From contig JAFUGT010000154.1 in assembly GCA_017469275.1 (NCBI GenBank), positions 1-64,000 of the forward strand: a DNA stretch of 64,000 bases, written 5' to 3'. Position 1 is the stretch's first letter. Each line of letters begins with the position of its first letter. A model generated the notes under the pieces. That model saw nothing but the letters and a program-made list of their open reading frames with translations, searched no databases and had not been told where the DNA came from. Origin of the DNA: Lachnospiraceae bacterium. Its GTDB lineage: Bacteria; Bacillota; Clostridia; Lachnospirales; Lachnospiraceae. Made by a program: the position numbers and the translations under genes. This document shows positions 26,396 to 35,496 of this stretch, one piece after another.

Positions 26396-26424
26396 TTGAC
26401 AGATAATTAAAGATTGTGTACAAT
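26396..26424 (+). promoter_or_regulatory. trxB promoter
   Basis: TTGACA (26396-26401), 17 bp, TACAAT (26419-26424), about 50 bp before the start codon. Confidence 0.85.
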
Positions 26425-26473
26425 CGAATTGTAAACGATTGATAATGTTTTTGAAAAGAAAGGAGATTGAATT

Positions 26474-27376
26474 ATGTATGATATCGTAATAATAGGTAGT
26501 GGTCCGGCAGGGCTTTCAGCTTCTGTATATGCAAAGAGGGCAGGACTTGAGGTCGTTATAGTAGAAAAAACATTTTATGGGACAGGTCAGGTGGCTGAGA
26601 GCAGTCAGGTAGACAATTATCTTGGACTACCGGGAACAAATGGCTTTGATCTTGGAGAAAAGTTCCGCCAGCATGCCGAGAGTTTTGGAGTGGAATTCAA
26701 GACCGGAGAAGCGGTAGCTTTTGAGAAAAAAGATAAGACATGGCTTGTCAAACTTAAAGATGAATCGGTGCTTGAAACTAAGACTGTTATATATGCGGCA
26801 GGTGCGGTTCACAGACACTTGGGGATTCCGGGTGAAAATGATCTTGCTGCCAAGGGAGTATCCTACTGTGCTACCTGCGACGGCTCATTCTTCCGTGGCA
26901 GAAAGGTAGCTGTTGTGGGCGGTGGTGATACGGCACTTGATGATGCACTTTATCTCTCAAAGCTGGCGGAGAAGGTGTATATAGTACACCGTCGTGATGA
27001 GTTCCGTGGTTCACCTTCTACGGTTGCTAAACTTAAGGAAGCAGAGAATGTGGAACTTGTACTTTCTGCAGTACCCGAGAAGGTGGAAGGAACAGATTCC
27101 GTAACAGGTCTTGTGCTTAAGGAGGGAAGAACCTTAGAGGTGGATGGAGTATTCATCGCTGTTGGAATGATACCTCTTAATAAGGCGGTAGAGGGTGTTG
27201 TTGAGCTTGATAATGCCGGTTACATCAAGGCAGATGAGTCATGTATAACATCGGCAGAGGGCTTCTTTGCAGCGGGAGATGTGAGAACCAAGACGTTGCG
27301 TCAGGTGGTTACTGCTGTTGCTGATGGTGCCTGCGCTGTTACAAGTGCTGAGGAATATATACGCTCTCTTAACTAA
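26474..27376 (+). CDS. trxB: Thioredoxin reductase (NAD(P)H, FAD)
   Basis: 300 residues, the low-molecular-weight class. The FAD-binding GSGPAG is at about 8-13, the redox pair is in CATCDGSFF (about 135-138), the nucleotide-binding motif is GGGDTALDDAL, and the C-terminal FAD contact is AAGDVRTKTLRQV. The enzyme passes electrons to thioredoxin for disulfide reduction in the cytoplasm. The residues around the second dinucleotide fold (HRRDEFRGS) include the arginines that usually prefer NADPH. AAAGGAG precedes the start. No thioredoxin gene is adjacent. The neighbouring sulfur genes fit a thiol-balance setting. Confidence 0.95.
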   Translation: MYDIVIIGSGPAGLSASVYAKRAGLEVVIVEKTFYGTGQVAESSQVDNYLGLPGTNGFDLGEKFRQHAESFGVEFKTGEAVAFEKKDKTWLVKLKDESVLETKTVIYAAGAVHRHLGIPGENDLAAKGVSYCATCDGSFFRGRKVAVVGGGDTALDDALYLSKLAEKVYIVHRRDEFRGSPSTVAKLKEAENVELVLSAVPEKVEGTDSVTGLVLKEGRTLEVDGVFIAVGMIPLNKAVEGVVELDNAGYIKADESCITSAEGFFAAGDVRTKTLRQVVTAVADGACAVTSAEEYIRSLN

Positions 27377-27397
27377 ACCTAATGTCTTCATTTTTTA

Positions 27398-27427
27398 TTG
27401 CATATATAACAACAATAGTGGTACAAT
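27398..27427 (+). promoter_or_regulatory. Promoter of the DUF1846 gene
   Basis: TTGCAT (27398-27403), 18 bp, TACAAT (27422-27427), about 60 bp before the start codon. Confidence 0.6.
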
Positions 27428-27485
27428 AGAAAAGATTTATTTTGGGTAATAGTTATATTACAATAATGTGTACGGGAGAAAAAGA

Positions 27486-28967
27486 ATGAAGATAGGATTT
27501 GATAATGATAAGTATCTGAAGATGCAATCAGAACATATCAAGGAGAGAATAGGAAAATTTGGCGGTAAATTATATCTTGAGTTCGGAGGAAAACTTTTTG
27601 ATGACTACCATGCAATGAGAGTTTTGCCGGGTTTTGCGGCAGACAGTAAGATCAACATGCTTGCCAAGATCAAGGAAGATGTTGAGGTCGTAATTGTAAT
27701 AAATGCAGGTGATATCGAGAAGAATAAGGTAAGGGGCGATCTGGGAATTACTTATGATATGGATGTGCTTCGCCTTATCGATGCATTTCGCGGTTATGGA
27801 CTTTATATAGGAAGTGTGGTACTGACAAGGTTTGCAGGACAGGAGAGTGCTGTTAATTATCAGAAGCATTTGGAAGGACTCGGAATTAAAGTATACAGAC
27901 ATTATTCAATTCCGGGATATCCAAGTAATGTACCTCTCATATTAAGTGATGAAGGCTATGGAAAAAATGATTATATAGAGACAAGTCATTCTCTTGTAGT
28001 GGTTACAGCTCCGGGACCAGGAAGCGGCAAAATGGCAGTTTGCCTTTCACAGTTATATAATGAGCATAAGCGCGGTATCGATGCAGGGTATGCGAAATTT
28101 GAGACATTTCCTATCTGGAATATTCCACTTAATCATCCCGTTAATCTCGCCTATGAAGCTGCAACGGCAGATCTTAATGATGTCAACATGATCGATCCTT
28201 TCCATCTCGAAGCATATGGAAAGACAACAGTTAATTATAACAGAGATGTAGAGGTATTCCCGGTACTTAACGGAATGTTCAATAAGATATACGGCGAGTC
28301 TCCTTACAAGTCTCCTACGGATATGGGTGTTAATATGGCAGGGTGCTGTATAGTAGATGATGATGTGTGTAGGGATGCATCCAATCAGGAGATAATAAGA
28401 AGATATTTTACTGCACAGTGTGAACTCAGAAAGGGTAACGGAACCCAGGAGGAGATTGATAAGATAAAACTTCTTATGGAGAAGAGCGGAATAGGTATAC
28501 AGGACAGAAAGGTGGTATCTGCCGCAGCTACAAAGGCGGAACTTACAGGCGGTCCCGCGGCAGCCATTGAACTGCCGGACGGAACGATAGTTACAGGAAA
28601 GACTTCGGAATTACTTGGTGCGTCCTCTGCAATGCTGCTTAATTCCTTAAAGATACTTGCAGGCATGGATGACAGTGTGAAACTCATTACGCCTGAGATT
28701 ATAGAGCCTATTATGCAGTTAAAGACGGAAAGACTTGGAGGCAATAATCCAAGACTTCACATAGACGAGATACTTATTGCGCTTACCATATGTGCAAGAA
28801 CGGATGAGAATACCAAGCTTGCCATGGATCAGCTCGATAAACTTAAAGGTTGTGAGGTACATTCCTCTGTGATCCTTTCAAATGTTGACGAAAGCACATT
28901 TAAGAAATTAGGTGTTAACCTTACATGTTCACCGGTATATCAGACAAACAAGTTGTTCCATAAATGA
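27486..28967 (+). CDS. DUF1846 (UPF0371) family protein
   Basis: 493 residues, the typical length of this conserved family. Recognised from MKIGFDNDKYLKMQSEHIKE, LYLEFGGKLFDDYHA-RVLPGF, GRYKYK-like GDIEKNKVRGDLGITYD and the PGPGSGKMAVCLSQLY loop (about residues 177-192), which resembles a nucleotide-binding P-loop. A structure has been solved for a member, but no activity is established to my knowledge. GGGAG precedes ATG 27486; an earlier start at 27468 overlaps it. The gene stands alone between its own promoter and a strong terminator. Confidence 0.92.
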   Translation: MKIGFDNDKYLKMQSEHIKERIGKFGGKLYLEFGGKLFDDYHAMRVLPGFAADSKINMLAKIKEDVEVVIVINAGDIEKNKVRGDLGITYDMDVLRLIDAFRGYGLYIGSVVLTRFAGQESAVNYQKHLEGLGIKVYRHYSIPGYPSNVPLILSDEGYGKNDYIETSHSLVVVTAPGPGSGKMAVCLSQLYNEHKRGIDAGYAKFETFPIWNIPLNHPVNLAYEAATADLNDVNMIDPFHLEAYGKTTVNYNRDVEVFPVLNGMFNKIYGESPYKSPTDMGVNMAGCCIVDDDVCRDASNQEIIRRYFTAQCELRKGNGTQEEIDKIKLLMEKSGIGIQDRKVVSAAATKAELTGGPAAAIELPDGTIVTGKTSELLGASSAMLLNSLKILAGMDDSVKLITPEIIEPIMQLKTERLGGNNPRLHIDEILIALTICARTDENTKLAMDQLDKLKGCEVHSSVILSNVDESTFKKLGVNLTCSPVYQTNKLFHK

Positions 28968-28985
28968 TTAACAGATATGGATAAT

Positions 28986-29036
28986 AAAGGTGTTGCCTTG
29001 TTGGTGTTTAACCGATTAGGCGGCACCTTTATTTTT
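28986..29036 (+). terminator. Intrinsic terminator, copy A of a duplicated terminator
   Basis: AAAGGTGTTGCCT pairs with AGGCGGCACCTTT across a loop, followed by ATTTTTG. A copy with about five differences in 55 bp stands after the LRR gene at 37838-37886. Confidence 0.88.
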
Positions 29037-29039
29037 GTG

Positions 29040-29111
29040 TATGAGATTTTGTAACCGGGACATGAAAGAACCAATCTCCATGAGGATGATGCAAGGGTAG
29101 AATTGAAATGA
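29040..29111 (+). pseudogene. Remnant of the 3' end of a 2'-5' RNA ligase-like gene
   Basis: The last 24 codons read YEIL-stop-PGHERTNLHEDDARVELK and stop at 29109-29111. The intact gene at 38762-39355 ends GEIVELGLARTNPHEDIVRVELK. DNA identity is also plain (for example GGGTAGAATTGAAATGAA in both). An in-frame stop and loss of everything upstream show that this is dead. Confidence 0.8.
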
Positions 29112-29197
29112 AATATTCTTAAAAGTGTATTGTTGTACAGTTTGGTGGGTGTTTGTTTTCATTGATAAATGGAACCGGATAATAATATTTTTATGGT

Positions 29198-29533
29198 TTA
29201 TATATTCTTAAATCGTAAGATATCTTTGATCAATCTTAGAATTATCTTCTTCTCTTCTTCACTGCAGTCATTAATTTGTGAGAAAAACTGCAATGAAAAA
29301 TCATTACTGTTGTCTGATTGTGTGGGTTGAAAGAAATCTGCCAGAGAAATATTCATTGCATTACACAACTGTTCTACCACTTTTACGGTTGGATTTTTCA
29401 CGTTCCTTTCTATTAAACCTAAGTAAGTTGGTGTTATATTAGAACGTAATGCAAGCTGTTCCTGGCTTAAATTTCTTTCGGTACGCAATTGGTGGACTCG
29501 TTGTCCTAGATTAAAGTCTGTGTTTTCATTCAT
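29198..29533 (-). CDS. XRE-family helix-turn-helix transcriptional regulator
   Basis: 111 residues. The HTH domain fills about 9-64 (LGQRVHQLRTERNLSQEQLALRSN, then YLGLIERNVKNPTVKVVEQLCNAM). A polar, then helical C-terminal part (about 70-111, SEEEKKIILRLIKDIL) may dimerise. The start codon ends where an AACTATAGTT palindrome begins and no good ribosome binding site is seen, so translation may be weak. It is divergent from the second surface island; two such palindromes flank the promoter of that island. Repression of the island and of itself is the likely job. The layout mirrors that of the XRE gene at 3312. Confidence 0.88.
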   Translation of the reverse strand: MNENTDFNLGQRVHQLRTERNLSQEQLALRSNITPTYLGLIERNVKNPTVKVVEQLCNAMNISLADFFQPTQSDNSNDFSLQFFSQINDCSEEEKKIILRLIKDILRFKNI

Positions 29534-29605
29534 AACTATAGTTTATTTTCTTGACAATAAATATTCAAATTACTATAATTATTATATAATAAAATAACTA
29601 TAGTT
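29534..29605. promoter_or_regulatory. Promoter of surface island 2 flanked by twin AACTATAGTT palindromes
   Basis: TTGACA (29551-29556), 17 bp, TATAAT (29574-29579) is a perfect promoter for the 29635 gene. AACTATAGTT occurs at 29534-29543 (touching the start codon of the divergent regulator) and at 29596-29605 (downstream of the start of transcription). The centres are 62 bp apart, close to six helical turns. Confidence 0.75.
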
Positions 29606-29634
29606 ACCATATTGAAAGGGGTGGGTGGAATAAT

Positions 29635-30471
29635 ATGAATAAATTAAAGATTGCTGTATTATTGTTAGGGATAATAAGCGGCTTAAGATGTGATTTTTTA
29701 GTTGGAGCTGCAAATAATTACAAAACAATTTCTATATCAGATAAAAGCGTTAAAGTTGGAAATACAATCTTTTCTGCTTCGCATTCTGAAAACCCAGGTT
29801 ATTTGATTTATGCTGAAAAGAATGGAGTGAAGAAGTTAATATGTTCAGGTGACGTAGGGTTTACTATAATAACAAATGGTGAAGAAGTATTTTATAAAGT
29901 TTCTTCCATAGGGGGATACAAAAATACAGTTTATCGAAAACAGATTGATTCTGGCATTTCAAATATGCTTTTTTCTGTTGATTCGTATTCTTTTGATTTG
30001 TGGGGTTATTGGAATAATAAGTTATACTACGTGAAAGAGCTAGATCCGGGACAATTTTGTTCATATGAATTAGATACCGGTGATATTAATGTTCTAATGG
30101 ATAATGTGACAGAGGCACATCAATATGGACGTTATTTTATCACTAATCCGTATGCAGGCGCGCCTGCTATTGGGTCATTAGGATTATACGATGCAAATAA
30201 AGATAAGATTAAGACTATAAGTAAAAAATGTTTTGCTCATAATATCATATCTAATAGGATCTATTATGTTAATATCAGTAAGACAGAAATAAAAAAGTTT
30301 TATAAAAGGAAGCCATACCGGATAAATGTTTATAGATGCAATTTAGATGGTAGCAAAAAGAAGAAAATGCTATCAAGGAAGATCAATGGAGATATTAGCA
30401 AAATAGGGAAGAAATGTATTAAATATTGGGACAAAAAGGGCAAAGTTCATACAGTCAAATATAGAGGATAA
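29635..30471 (+). CDS. Secreted beta-propeller-like (DUF5050-like) protein
   Basis: 278 residues with a signal peptide (about 1-24, cut near VGAA). The mature part is built of repeated short beta units with KLYYVKE, NRIYYVNIS and NVYRCNLDGSKKKKML phrasing, as in DUF5050 and TolB-like propellers. It ends in a lysine-rich stretch with KYWDKKGKVHTVKYRG. No catalytic residues stand out. It is the first gene after the island promoter. A binding or sensing role outside the cell is likely but unproven. Confidence 0.6.
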   Translation: MNKLKIAVLLLGIISGLRCDFLVGAANNYKTISISDKSVKVGNTIFSASHSENPGYLIYAEKNGVKKLICSGDVGFTIITNGEEVFYKVSSIGGYKNTVYRKQIDSGISNMLFSVDSYSFDLWGYWNNKLYYVKELDPGQFCSYELDTGDINVLMDNVTEAHQYGRYFITNPYAGAPAIGSLGLYDANKDKIKTISKKCFAHNIISNRIYYVNISKTEIKKFYKRKPYRINVYRCNLDGSKKKKMLSRKINGDISKIGKKCIKYWDKKGKVHTVKYRG

Positions 30472-30520
30472 AGAAATAGCTGAATAACAATGATTTTATT
30501 AATAATGGGGGTACACGATT

Positions 30521-32224
30521 ATGAATGTAATGACAAAGATAAGTAAAGGTTTGTTTGGAATCTTAATAGGTGTTTTAATTTTACTGGCTGGGGGTTCTGA
30601 TATTGTTCACGCTGAATCAGTGCATTACTTGCGACCATACCAGTGGGATAACGTTGAGGTTTATGACAGTGAAAATGTAGAACATAGTTTCATGATGATG
30701 GGGAAGAAATATACACATGGATTAAAGACAACTCAAAACTGGGCTCATGAGGCTGATGTAGAATTCAATTTGGAGGGGAAGGTGACTTTAGTATCTTTTT
30801 TAATAGGTCACATTGATAATGATAATAATGATGAGGGGGAACTGAAAATATATTTAGATGGTATGTTGCAGGATAATTATACAGAAAAATTGACAAGTGA
30901 TATGACAGTAAAGAACAAATCAATCAATGTAAAGGGCAAAAAACAGTTGAAAATACGTGTTAGTGGCGGCGATGCAAGATATGGTATAGCTGATATTATT
31001 GAAACAGATAAGCATAATTATATTTGTGATTATACAAAACCGGCAACTGTTCAGGAAGAAGGGGCATTGACTTATACATGTAAAGATTGCGGATGCCAAT
31101 ATACAGAAAAAGTTGAGGCGAAGAAATATTGTACAAATTATATTTTACCTTATCAGACTGATAATATTAAAATATGGGAAGAAAATGAAGGTTCTGATCA
31201 GGCGCTGACAGTTATGGGCAAACAGTATTATCGAGCAATTTCGTCAATCCAGAATTGGGCTCATAATGGAAAGGCGTACTATAATCTTGATAGAAAATAT
31301 TCAAGTGTTTCTTTTTCTGTAGGTCATCTTGACAATGATAATAGAGATAATGGCAAGTTGTGTGTATATAAAGATAATATACAGGTGGAACCTGTTGAAT
31401 TGACATGTTCGATGCAAAACATAGATTTTAATATATCAACAACAGGAATAACTCAACTAAGAATAGAGATAGAGGGCGGTGATGCAAGATACGCTATTTT
31501 TGATTTGGAAGCTACGCCTATATCGGCTGGAAATCGTGAACATTCTTTCCGTGAAGAAACACTGGTTGAGGCACAATTTGGTGTCGAGGGGTCGATTCGG
31601 CATGTATGTTCTGTATGCGGTGCGTATTATATTACAACTTCTCCTGCTTTGACCAGAGATTTGAGTGAAAAGGATATATCTGTAAAACTTAGTGCCACAG
31701 AGTATACATATGACGGTTCAGAAAAGAAACCAACAATAAGTGTTAGCTATGGCAGGGATAATCTTGTTGCAGGAAAAGATTTTTCAGTTAGTTATTTCGA
31801 TAATATTAATCCGGGTGAAGCAAAAGTGATTATTACAGGAATGGGGGGCTATACAGGCAGTGTTACACATACATTTAAGATAAATGCATCAAAAACAGCG
31901 GAAAAGAACAATGCAAATACAGGTGTAAGTAATACTAATTCAAAGTCAAGTAACAATAACACTGTATTATCATCCAAAATTACAATAAACATAAAGAATA
32001 AAAAAACTTATAAAAAATCAAAGAAAGTTACAATAAGTTCTAATGTGTATTTACGTTCGGTGACCTTAAATGGCAAAAATATAATAACGTCTAACTATTT
32101 GAAAAAGGTGTCATTTAAATTATCTAAGTACAAAAAGAAATTGAAGAAGAAAGGAAAATGGAACAAGCTGGTAGTAACTAATTCATATGGAAGGCAAAAG
32201 ACTATCAAATTTAAAACGAAGTAG
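30521..32224 (+). CDS. Secreted protein with two NPCBM-like carbohydrate-binding modules
   Basis: 567 residues. A signal peptide spans about 1-31. Two similar modules (about 34-163 and 205-330) share AHxxxxxxFNL-like, GHxDNDNxDxG and GGDARYxIxD patterns, which resemble NPCBM or related discoidin-like sugar-binding folds. Each is followed by a short region with a CxxC pair (TCKDCGCQYTEK; HVCSVCGAYYIT). A module with YDGSEKKPTISVSY and GMGGYTGSVTHTF (about 400-460) resembles Big/MBG-type repeats. A Ser/Asn linker leads to a lysine-rich end. GGGGG precedes ATG 30521. Binding to plant or mucin glycans is a fair inference. Confidence 0.65.
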   Translation: MNVMTKISKGLFGILIGVLILLAGGSDIVHAESVHYLRPYQWDNVEVYDSENVEHSFMMMGKKYTHGLKTTQNWAHEADVEFNLEGKVTLVSFLIGHIDNDNNDEGELKIYLDGMLQDNYTEKLTSDMTVKNKSINVKGKKQLKIRVSGGDARYGIADIIETDKHNYICDYTKPATVQEEGALTYTCKDCGCQYTEKVEAKKYCTNYILPYQTDNIKIWEENEGSDQALTVMGKQYYRAISSIQNWAHNGKAYYNLDRKYSSVSFSVGHLDNDNRDNGKLCVYKDNIQVEPVELTCSMQNIDFNISTTGITQLRIEIEGGDARYAIFDLEATPISAGNREHSFREETLVEAQFGVEGSIRHVCSVCGAYYITTSPALTRDLSEKDISVKLSATEYTYDGSEKKPTISVSYGRDNLVAGKDFSVSYFDNINPGEAKVIITGMGGYTGSVTHTFKINASKTAEKNNANTGVSNTNSKSSNNNTVLSSKITINIKNKKTYKKSKKVTISSNVYLRSVTLNGKNIITSNYLKKVSFKLSKYKKKLKKKGKWNKLVVTNSYGRQKTIKFKTK

Positions 32225-32255
32225 GCGTAATGATTAGTAATGGAGGATATAATAT

Positions 32256-32537
32256 ATGTGGAGAAAAGTAGGTGAAACGTATTTAAAAATAATTTTGTAT
32301 GTCGGTGCAGTAGTGGTTTTTCTATCAGCATTAATGTTAAGTAATGAACGATATGATGGTTTTAGTTTCTTTCAGTTTATAATTAATTGCGGAATAGGAA
32401 CTTTGATTCTGTTGTTTGCTGTTTGTGGGTTGGGGATGTTTGTAGAGATTGTGAAGCATCTGGAGAGCATTGATCAAAATGTTATTAAAATAAATGATCA
32501 GTTATCGGATAGGGAGGTTGAAAATGGGAAGAAATAG
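32256..32537 (+). CDS. Small membrane protein with two membrane segments
   Basis: 93 residues. Hydrophobic segments lie at about 9-30 and 40-63. The C-terminal 25 residues are polar (ESIDQNVIKINDQLSDREVE) and probably cytoplasmic. GGAGG at 32242-32246 fits ATG 32256. Its end overlaps the next gene by 14 bp, so the two are translationally coupled. Function unknown. Confidence 0.65.
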   Translation: MWRKVGETYLKIILYVGAVVVFLSALMLSNERYDGFSFFQFIINCGIGTLILLFAVCGLGMFVEIVKHLESIDQNVIKINDQLSDREVENGKK

Positions 32538-33366
32538 ATACAGTAAATATTTACTATTATTGTTTTTGATATTCTTAGCAAATGTTTTTCCCATACATAC
32601 AGAAGCAGCGAGCAGGAAGAAATTGATATTTAATAAAACATATACTCAATTTGATATTACAAATGACAATGTTCCTGATAAAGTTAGAATAATAGCTGAA
32701 GGAAATTATGATGACTACTTTGAAAGATTGATAATACATATAAATGGTAAACAGACATTGACAATAGAAACAGGGTTTTATAAAGGCGATTTAGATGGGT
32801 GGGTTCAATGTGAATTATTAAAAATGGATAATGGGAATGAATATTTATATTTATATCTTGGCGGTGATAATGGCGATGGCCCGATAGAAATATATGAATA
32901 TCAAGTTGACAAACTTGTAAAGATTGTTGATATTGATGATTCCATGTACGATGTAGGAGGGCATATAGGTTGTCGTGTAAAAAAGGTATCAGGTAATAAG
33001 ATACATTTAGAAATCAATGCTATGTCAAAAGCATTGGCCTATGTAAAATTTGATGCCGCTTATAAGGTTAAAAATGGCAAACTGATTCAGACAAGTAAAG
33101 TGCATAAAATTGATGGTTACTATAAAAGTTATAAGTACGGTAAAGGGTATTTGACTACTATTAAGAGTATGTGGCTTTATAAAGATTATAAGGGAAAACA
33201 TAAGGGTAAAAAAATCTCAAAGGGTAATAAGGTTAAGGTGACAAAATGTTATATAAACGCTAAGAAAATTATGTTTTATGGAATTACAAAAACCGGTTAT
33301 AAGGGTTGGTTTAAATCACCAAAGGACTATAATAAGAAATTTATGGAAATAGCGTATGCAGGATAA
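32524..33366 (+). CDS. Secreted protein with VCBS/FG-GAP-like start and SH3-like end
   Basis: 280 residues. The start at ATG 32524 is set by AGGGAGG and lies inside the previous gene. A signal peptide covers about 1-25 (cut near HTEAAS). FDITNDNVPDKVRII at about 40-54 resembles calcium-binding FG-GAP or VCBS turns, and GGDNGDGPIEIYEY continues the pattern. Residues about 195-270 form an SH3b-like module (TTIKSMWLYKDYKGK, later GYKGWFKSP), common for cell-wall binding. The end is lysine-rich. The role is unknown. Confidence 0.6.
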   Translation: MGRNRYSKYLLLLFLIFLANVFPIHTEAASRKKLIFNKTYTQFDITNDNVPDKVRIIAEGNYDDYFERLIIHINGKQTLTIETGFYKGDLDGWVQCELLKMDNGNEYLYLYLGGDNGDGPIEIYEYQVDKLVKIVDIDDSMYDVGGHIGCRVKKVSGNKIHLEINAMSKALAYVKFDAAYKVKNGKLIQTSKVHKIDGYYKSYKYGKGYLTTIKSMWLYKDYKGKHKGKKISKGNKVKVTKCYINAKKIMFYGITKTGYKGWFKSPKDYNKKFMEIAYAG

Positions 33367-33394
33367 AAATATTATCGGAGAAAGTGTGATAATT

Positions 33395-35398
33395 ATGGGG
33401 AAAAGATGGGTTGATATTATCAAAATTTATATTTTCAATAATATTTTAAGACATAAGGTATTATTAAGGCTTTTAATGTTTGGTGTAATAATATGTATCC
33501 CACCAAATATCGTATATGCTGATGGGAGCTACAAAGAAGCAGAAAAAGAAGGAAATGATGCATGGGCAGCTTCTTTAAAATGCATTACTTGGATTGGGGA
33601 GAATAATAATATTCAGATTGCATACCGGGTGTTAAATTCTGATCGCACACAATATATAAAAGTTCTGGAAGTTGATAAAAAGGGAGTTGTTCTTACAGAG
33701 AGAAAAGTGGAATTGCCGTATTATTACTGGGGCGGGGAAATATTGAATGGTGAAGATGGATATTTCTATGTTGCAGTTGGACAGGGGTCCGATAATGAGG
33801 AAGATGTTATTTATTGCTTTTTAAAATATGATAAGAACTGGAATGAAGTTGGGCGGTGCGAGATTAAAAGAAAAGAATGCTATTCTGAAGTTCCGTTTTC
33901 TGGGGGGAATTGTGACATGATACTATCAAAAGGAACTTTGATTGTAAATACATGTAAAACAATGCCTCCTGCGTACGATGGAAAGCGTCATCAAGGAAGT
34001 CATAAATTCTATATTAATTGTGTATCTATGAATCTAATTGGTGGTACTGGTGTATCATTTGATATAAGTCATTCTTTCAATCAAATGGTCATCAAATCTA
34101 GTGATAGAATTGCATTTTTAGATCATGGGGATGCGAGTCCTAGATCAATATATGTTAAATATTTTCAAGAACCGGAGGAATATACAGATAATAATATAAA
34201 AAAATTACATTATGACAAATGTTCGGTTATGAAATTTAATGGCAATATCGGCGAAAACCGTACCGAGGTGAAAGTATCTGGATTTTATTCTGGAAATAAC
34301 AGTAATTGTATAGTAGGAGCAGGCATTAATCATTCTATATTGGACGAAAATACATGGAGAAATACCAAGAGTAGTAATTTATATGAGATTATTATGTCTG
34401 CTGATTTCAAAACATATGAATGTAAATTTTTGACTTCATATGATATGTTCGGAGATATAGGTGTTACAGACCTATATACCGTACAGGAAGGCGAAAAGAT
34501 ATATATATTGTACGAAGTAAAAGATGATAAAACAGAAAAGAGTCAGACCGGACTGATGATTACAGACATGCAGGGGAGTATCATTAGTAATATACTTACA
34601 GATCAACCGTTCTGTTGTAACTCGTCTGTTTCTGTGATTGATGGAACTATATATTGGGCATATTATGACAATACCCCATTAGGTACTTTTTTGATATCAT
34701 GCGATTGGAAAGAGGATGAGAAGTATTATCATGCATATAATATTGATACGAAGTATAAGTCAAATATTAAGAATTTGGAATGGTTAAAAGATGGTTATTC
34801 AAGTGATGATATTGTGTTAGAAGAAGGAGAGGAACAACAAATAGAATTAGATGTTATGATAAAAAATGGACTTTCAGAGGAAATATTGGATGAAATTCAA
34901 ATATCTGAAGCACCTGTTGTTTGGTCTCTTGATAATGAATGCTGTACTTTGGTTGGAAATGCGTCAAAATTAGACAATACGCTATCAACAATTGATGATA
35001 AATATAATTACAAAATAACATATAATACCGTTGTGGCACAGAAGCCGGGTAAAAGTAAGCTGACTGTTCAAATTGGGGATAAGAAGATAGTAATCCCGGT
35101 TAAGGTGAAAAGGGCTAGTGTAGAAAAAGTTAAATCTGTGAAAGTTGTGTCAGGTAAAAAGAAATTGATTGTAAATTGGAAGAAATATACCGATTGTTCA
35201 GGTTATCAAATTCAACTCAGTAAAAGAAAGAATTATAGTAAAGCAACAACATTTAATATAAAGAAAACTAAGAAACAGTATGTTATAAAAAAATTGCAAT
35301 CAAGAAAGAAATACTATATTCGAATCAGAGCATATAAAAAATATAAGAACAAGATGATATATAGCAAATGGGTAAAGGTAAGCAAAAAAACAAAATAA
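33395..35398 (+). CDS. Secreted propeller-like protein with C-terminal fibronectin type III domain
   Basis: 667 residues. A long signal region covers about 1-42 (cut after VYA). The bulk (about 45-470) is beta-rich with repeated YWGGEILNGEDGYFYVAVG-like blades, so a beta-propeller is possible. Residues about 475-580 look Ig-like. The last 90 residues are a fibronectin type III domain (KSVKVVSGKKKLIVNWKKY, SGYQIQLSKRK, YYIRIRAY) with many lysines. ATG 33395 has GGAG 14 nt upstream; GTG 33386 with spacing 5 and ATG 33356 are alternatives. Function unknown. Confidence 0.55.
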   Translation: MGKRWVDIIKIYIFNNILRHKVLLRLLMFGVIICIPPNIVYADGSYKEAEKEGNDAWAASLKCITWIGENNNIQIAYRVLNSDRTQYIKVLEVDKKGVVLTERKVELPYYYWGGEILNGEDGYFYVAVGQGSDNEEDVIYCFLKYDKNWNEVGRCEIKRKECYSEVPFSGGNCDMILSKGTLIVNTCKTMPPAYDGKRHQGSHKFYINCVSMNLIGGTGVSFDISHSFNQMVIKSSDRIAFLDHGDASPRSIYVKYFQEPEEYTDNNIKKLHYDKCSVMKFNGNIGENRTEVKVSGFYSGNNSNCIVGAGINHSILDENTWRNTKSSNLYEIIMSADFKTYECKFLTSYDMFGDIGVTDLYTVQEGEKIYILYEVKDDKTEKSQTGLMITDMQGSIISNILTDQPFCCNSSVSVIDGTIYWAYYDNTPLGTFLISCDWKEDEKYYHAYNIDTKYKSNIKNLEWLKDGYSSDDIVLEEGEEQQIELDVMIKNGLSEEILDEIQISEAPVVWSLDNECCTLVGNASKLDNTLSTIDDKYNYKITYNTVVAQKPGKSKLTVQIGDKKIVIPVKVKRASVEKVKSVKVVSGKKKLIVNWKKYTDCSGYQIQLSKRKNYSKATTFNIKKTKKQYVIKKLQSRKKYYIRIRAYKKYKNKMIYSKWVKVSKKTK

Positions 35399-35496
35399 GA
35401 TGTGGAAATATATATCAACATAAAATTATTCAAAAAATGAAAAATATGTATTGAATGGAATATATGTAAAAATAATATGAATAGAGGACGGAGAAG

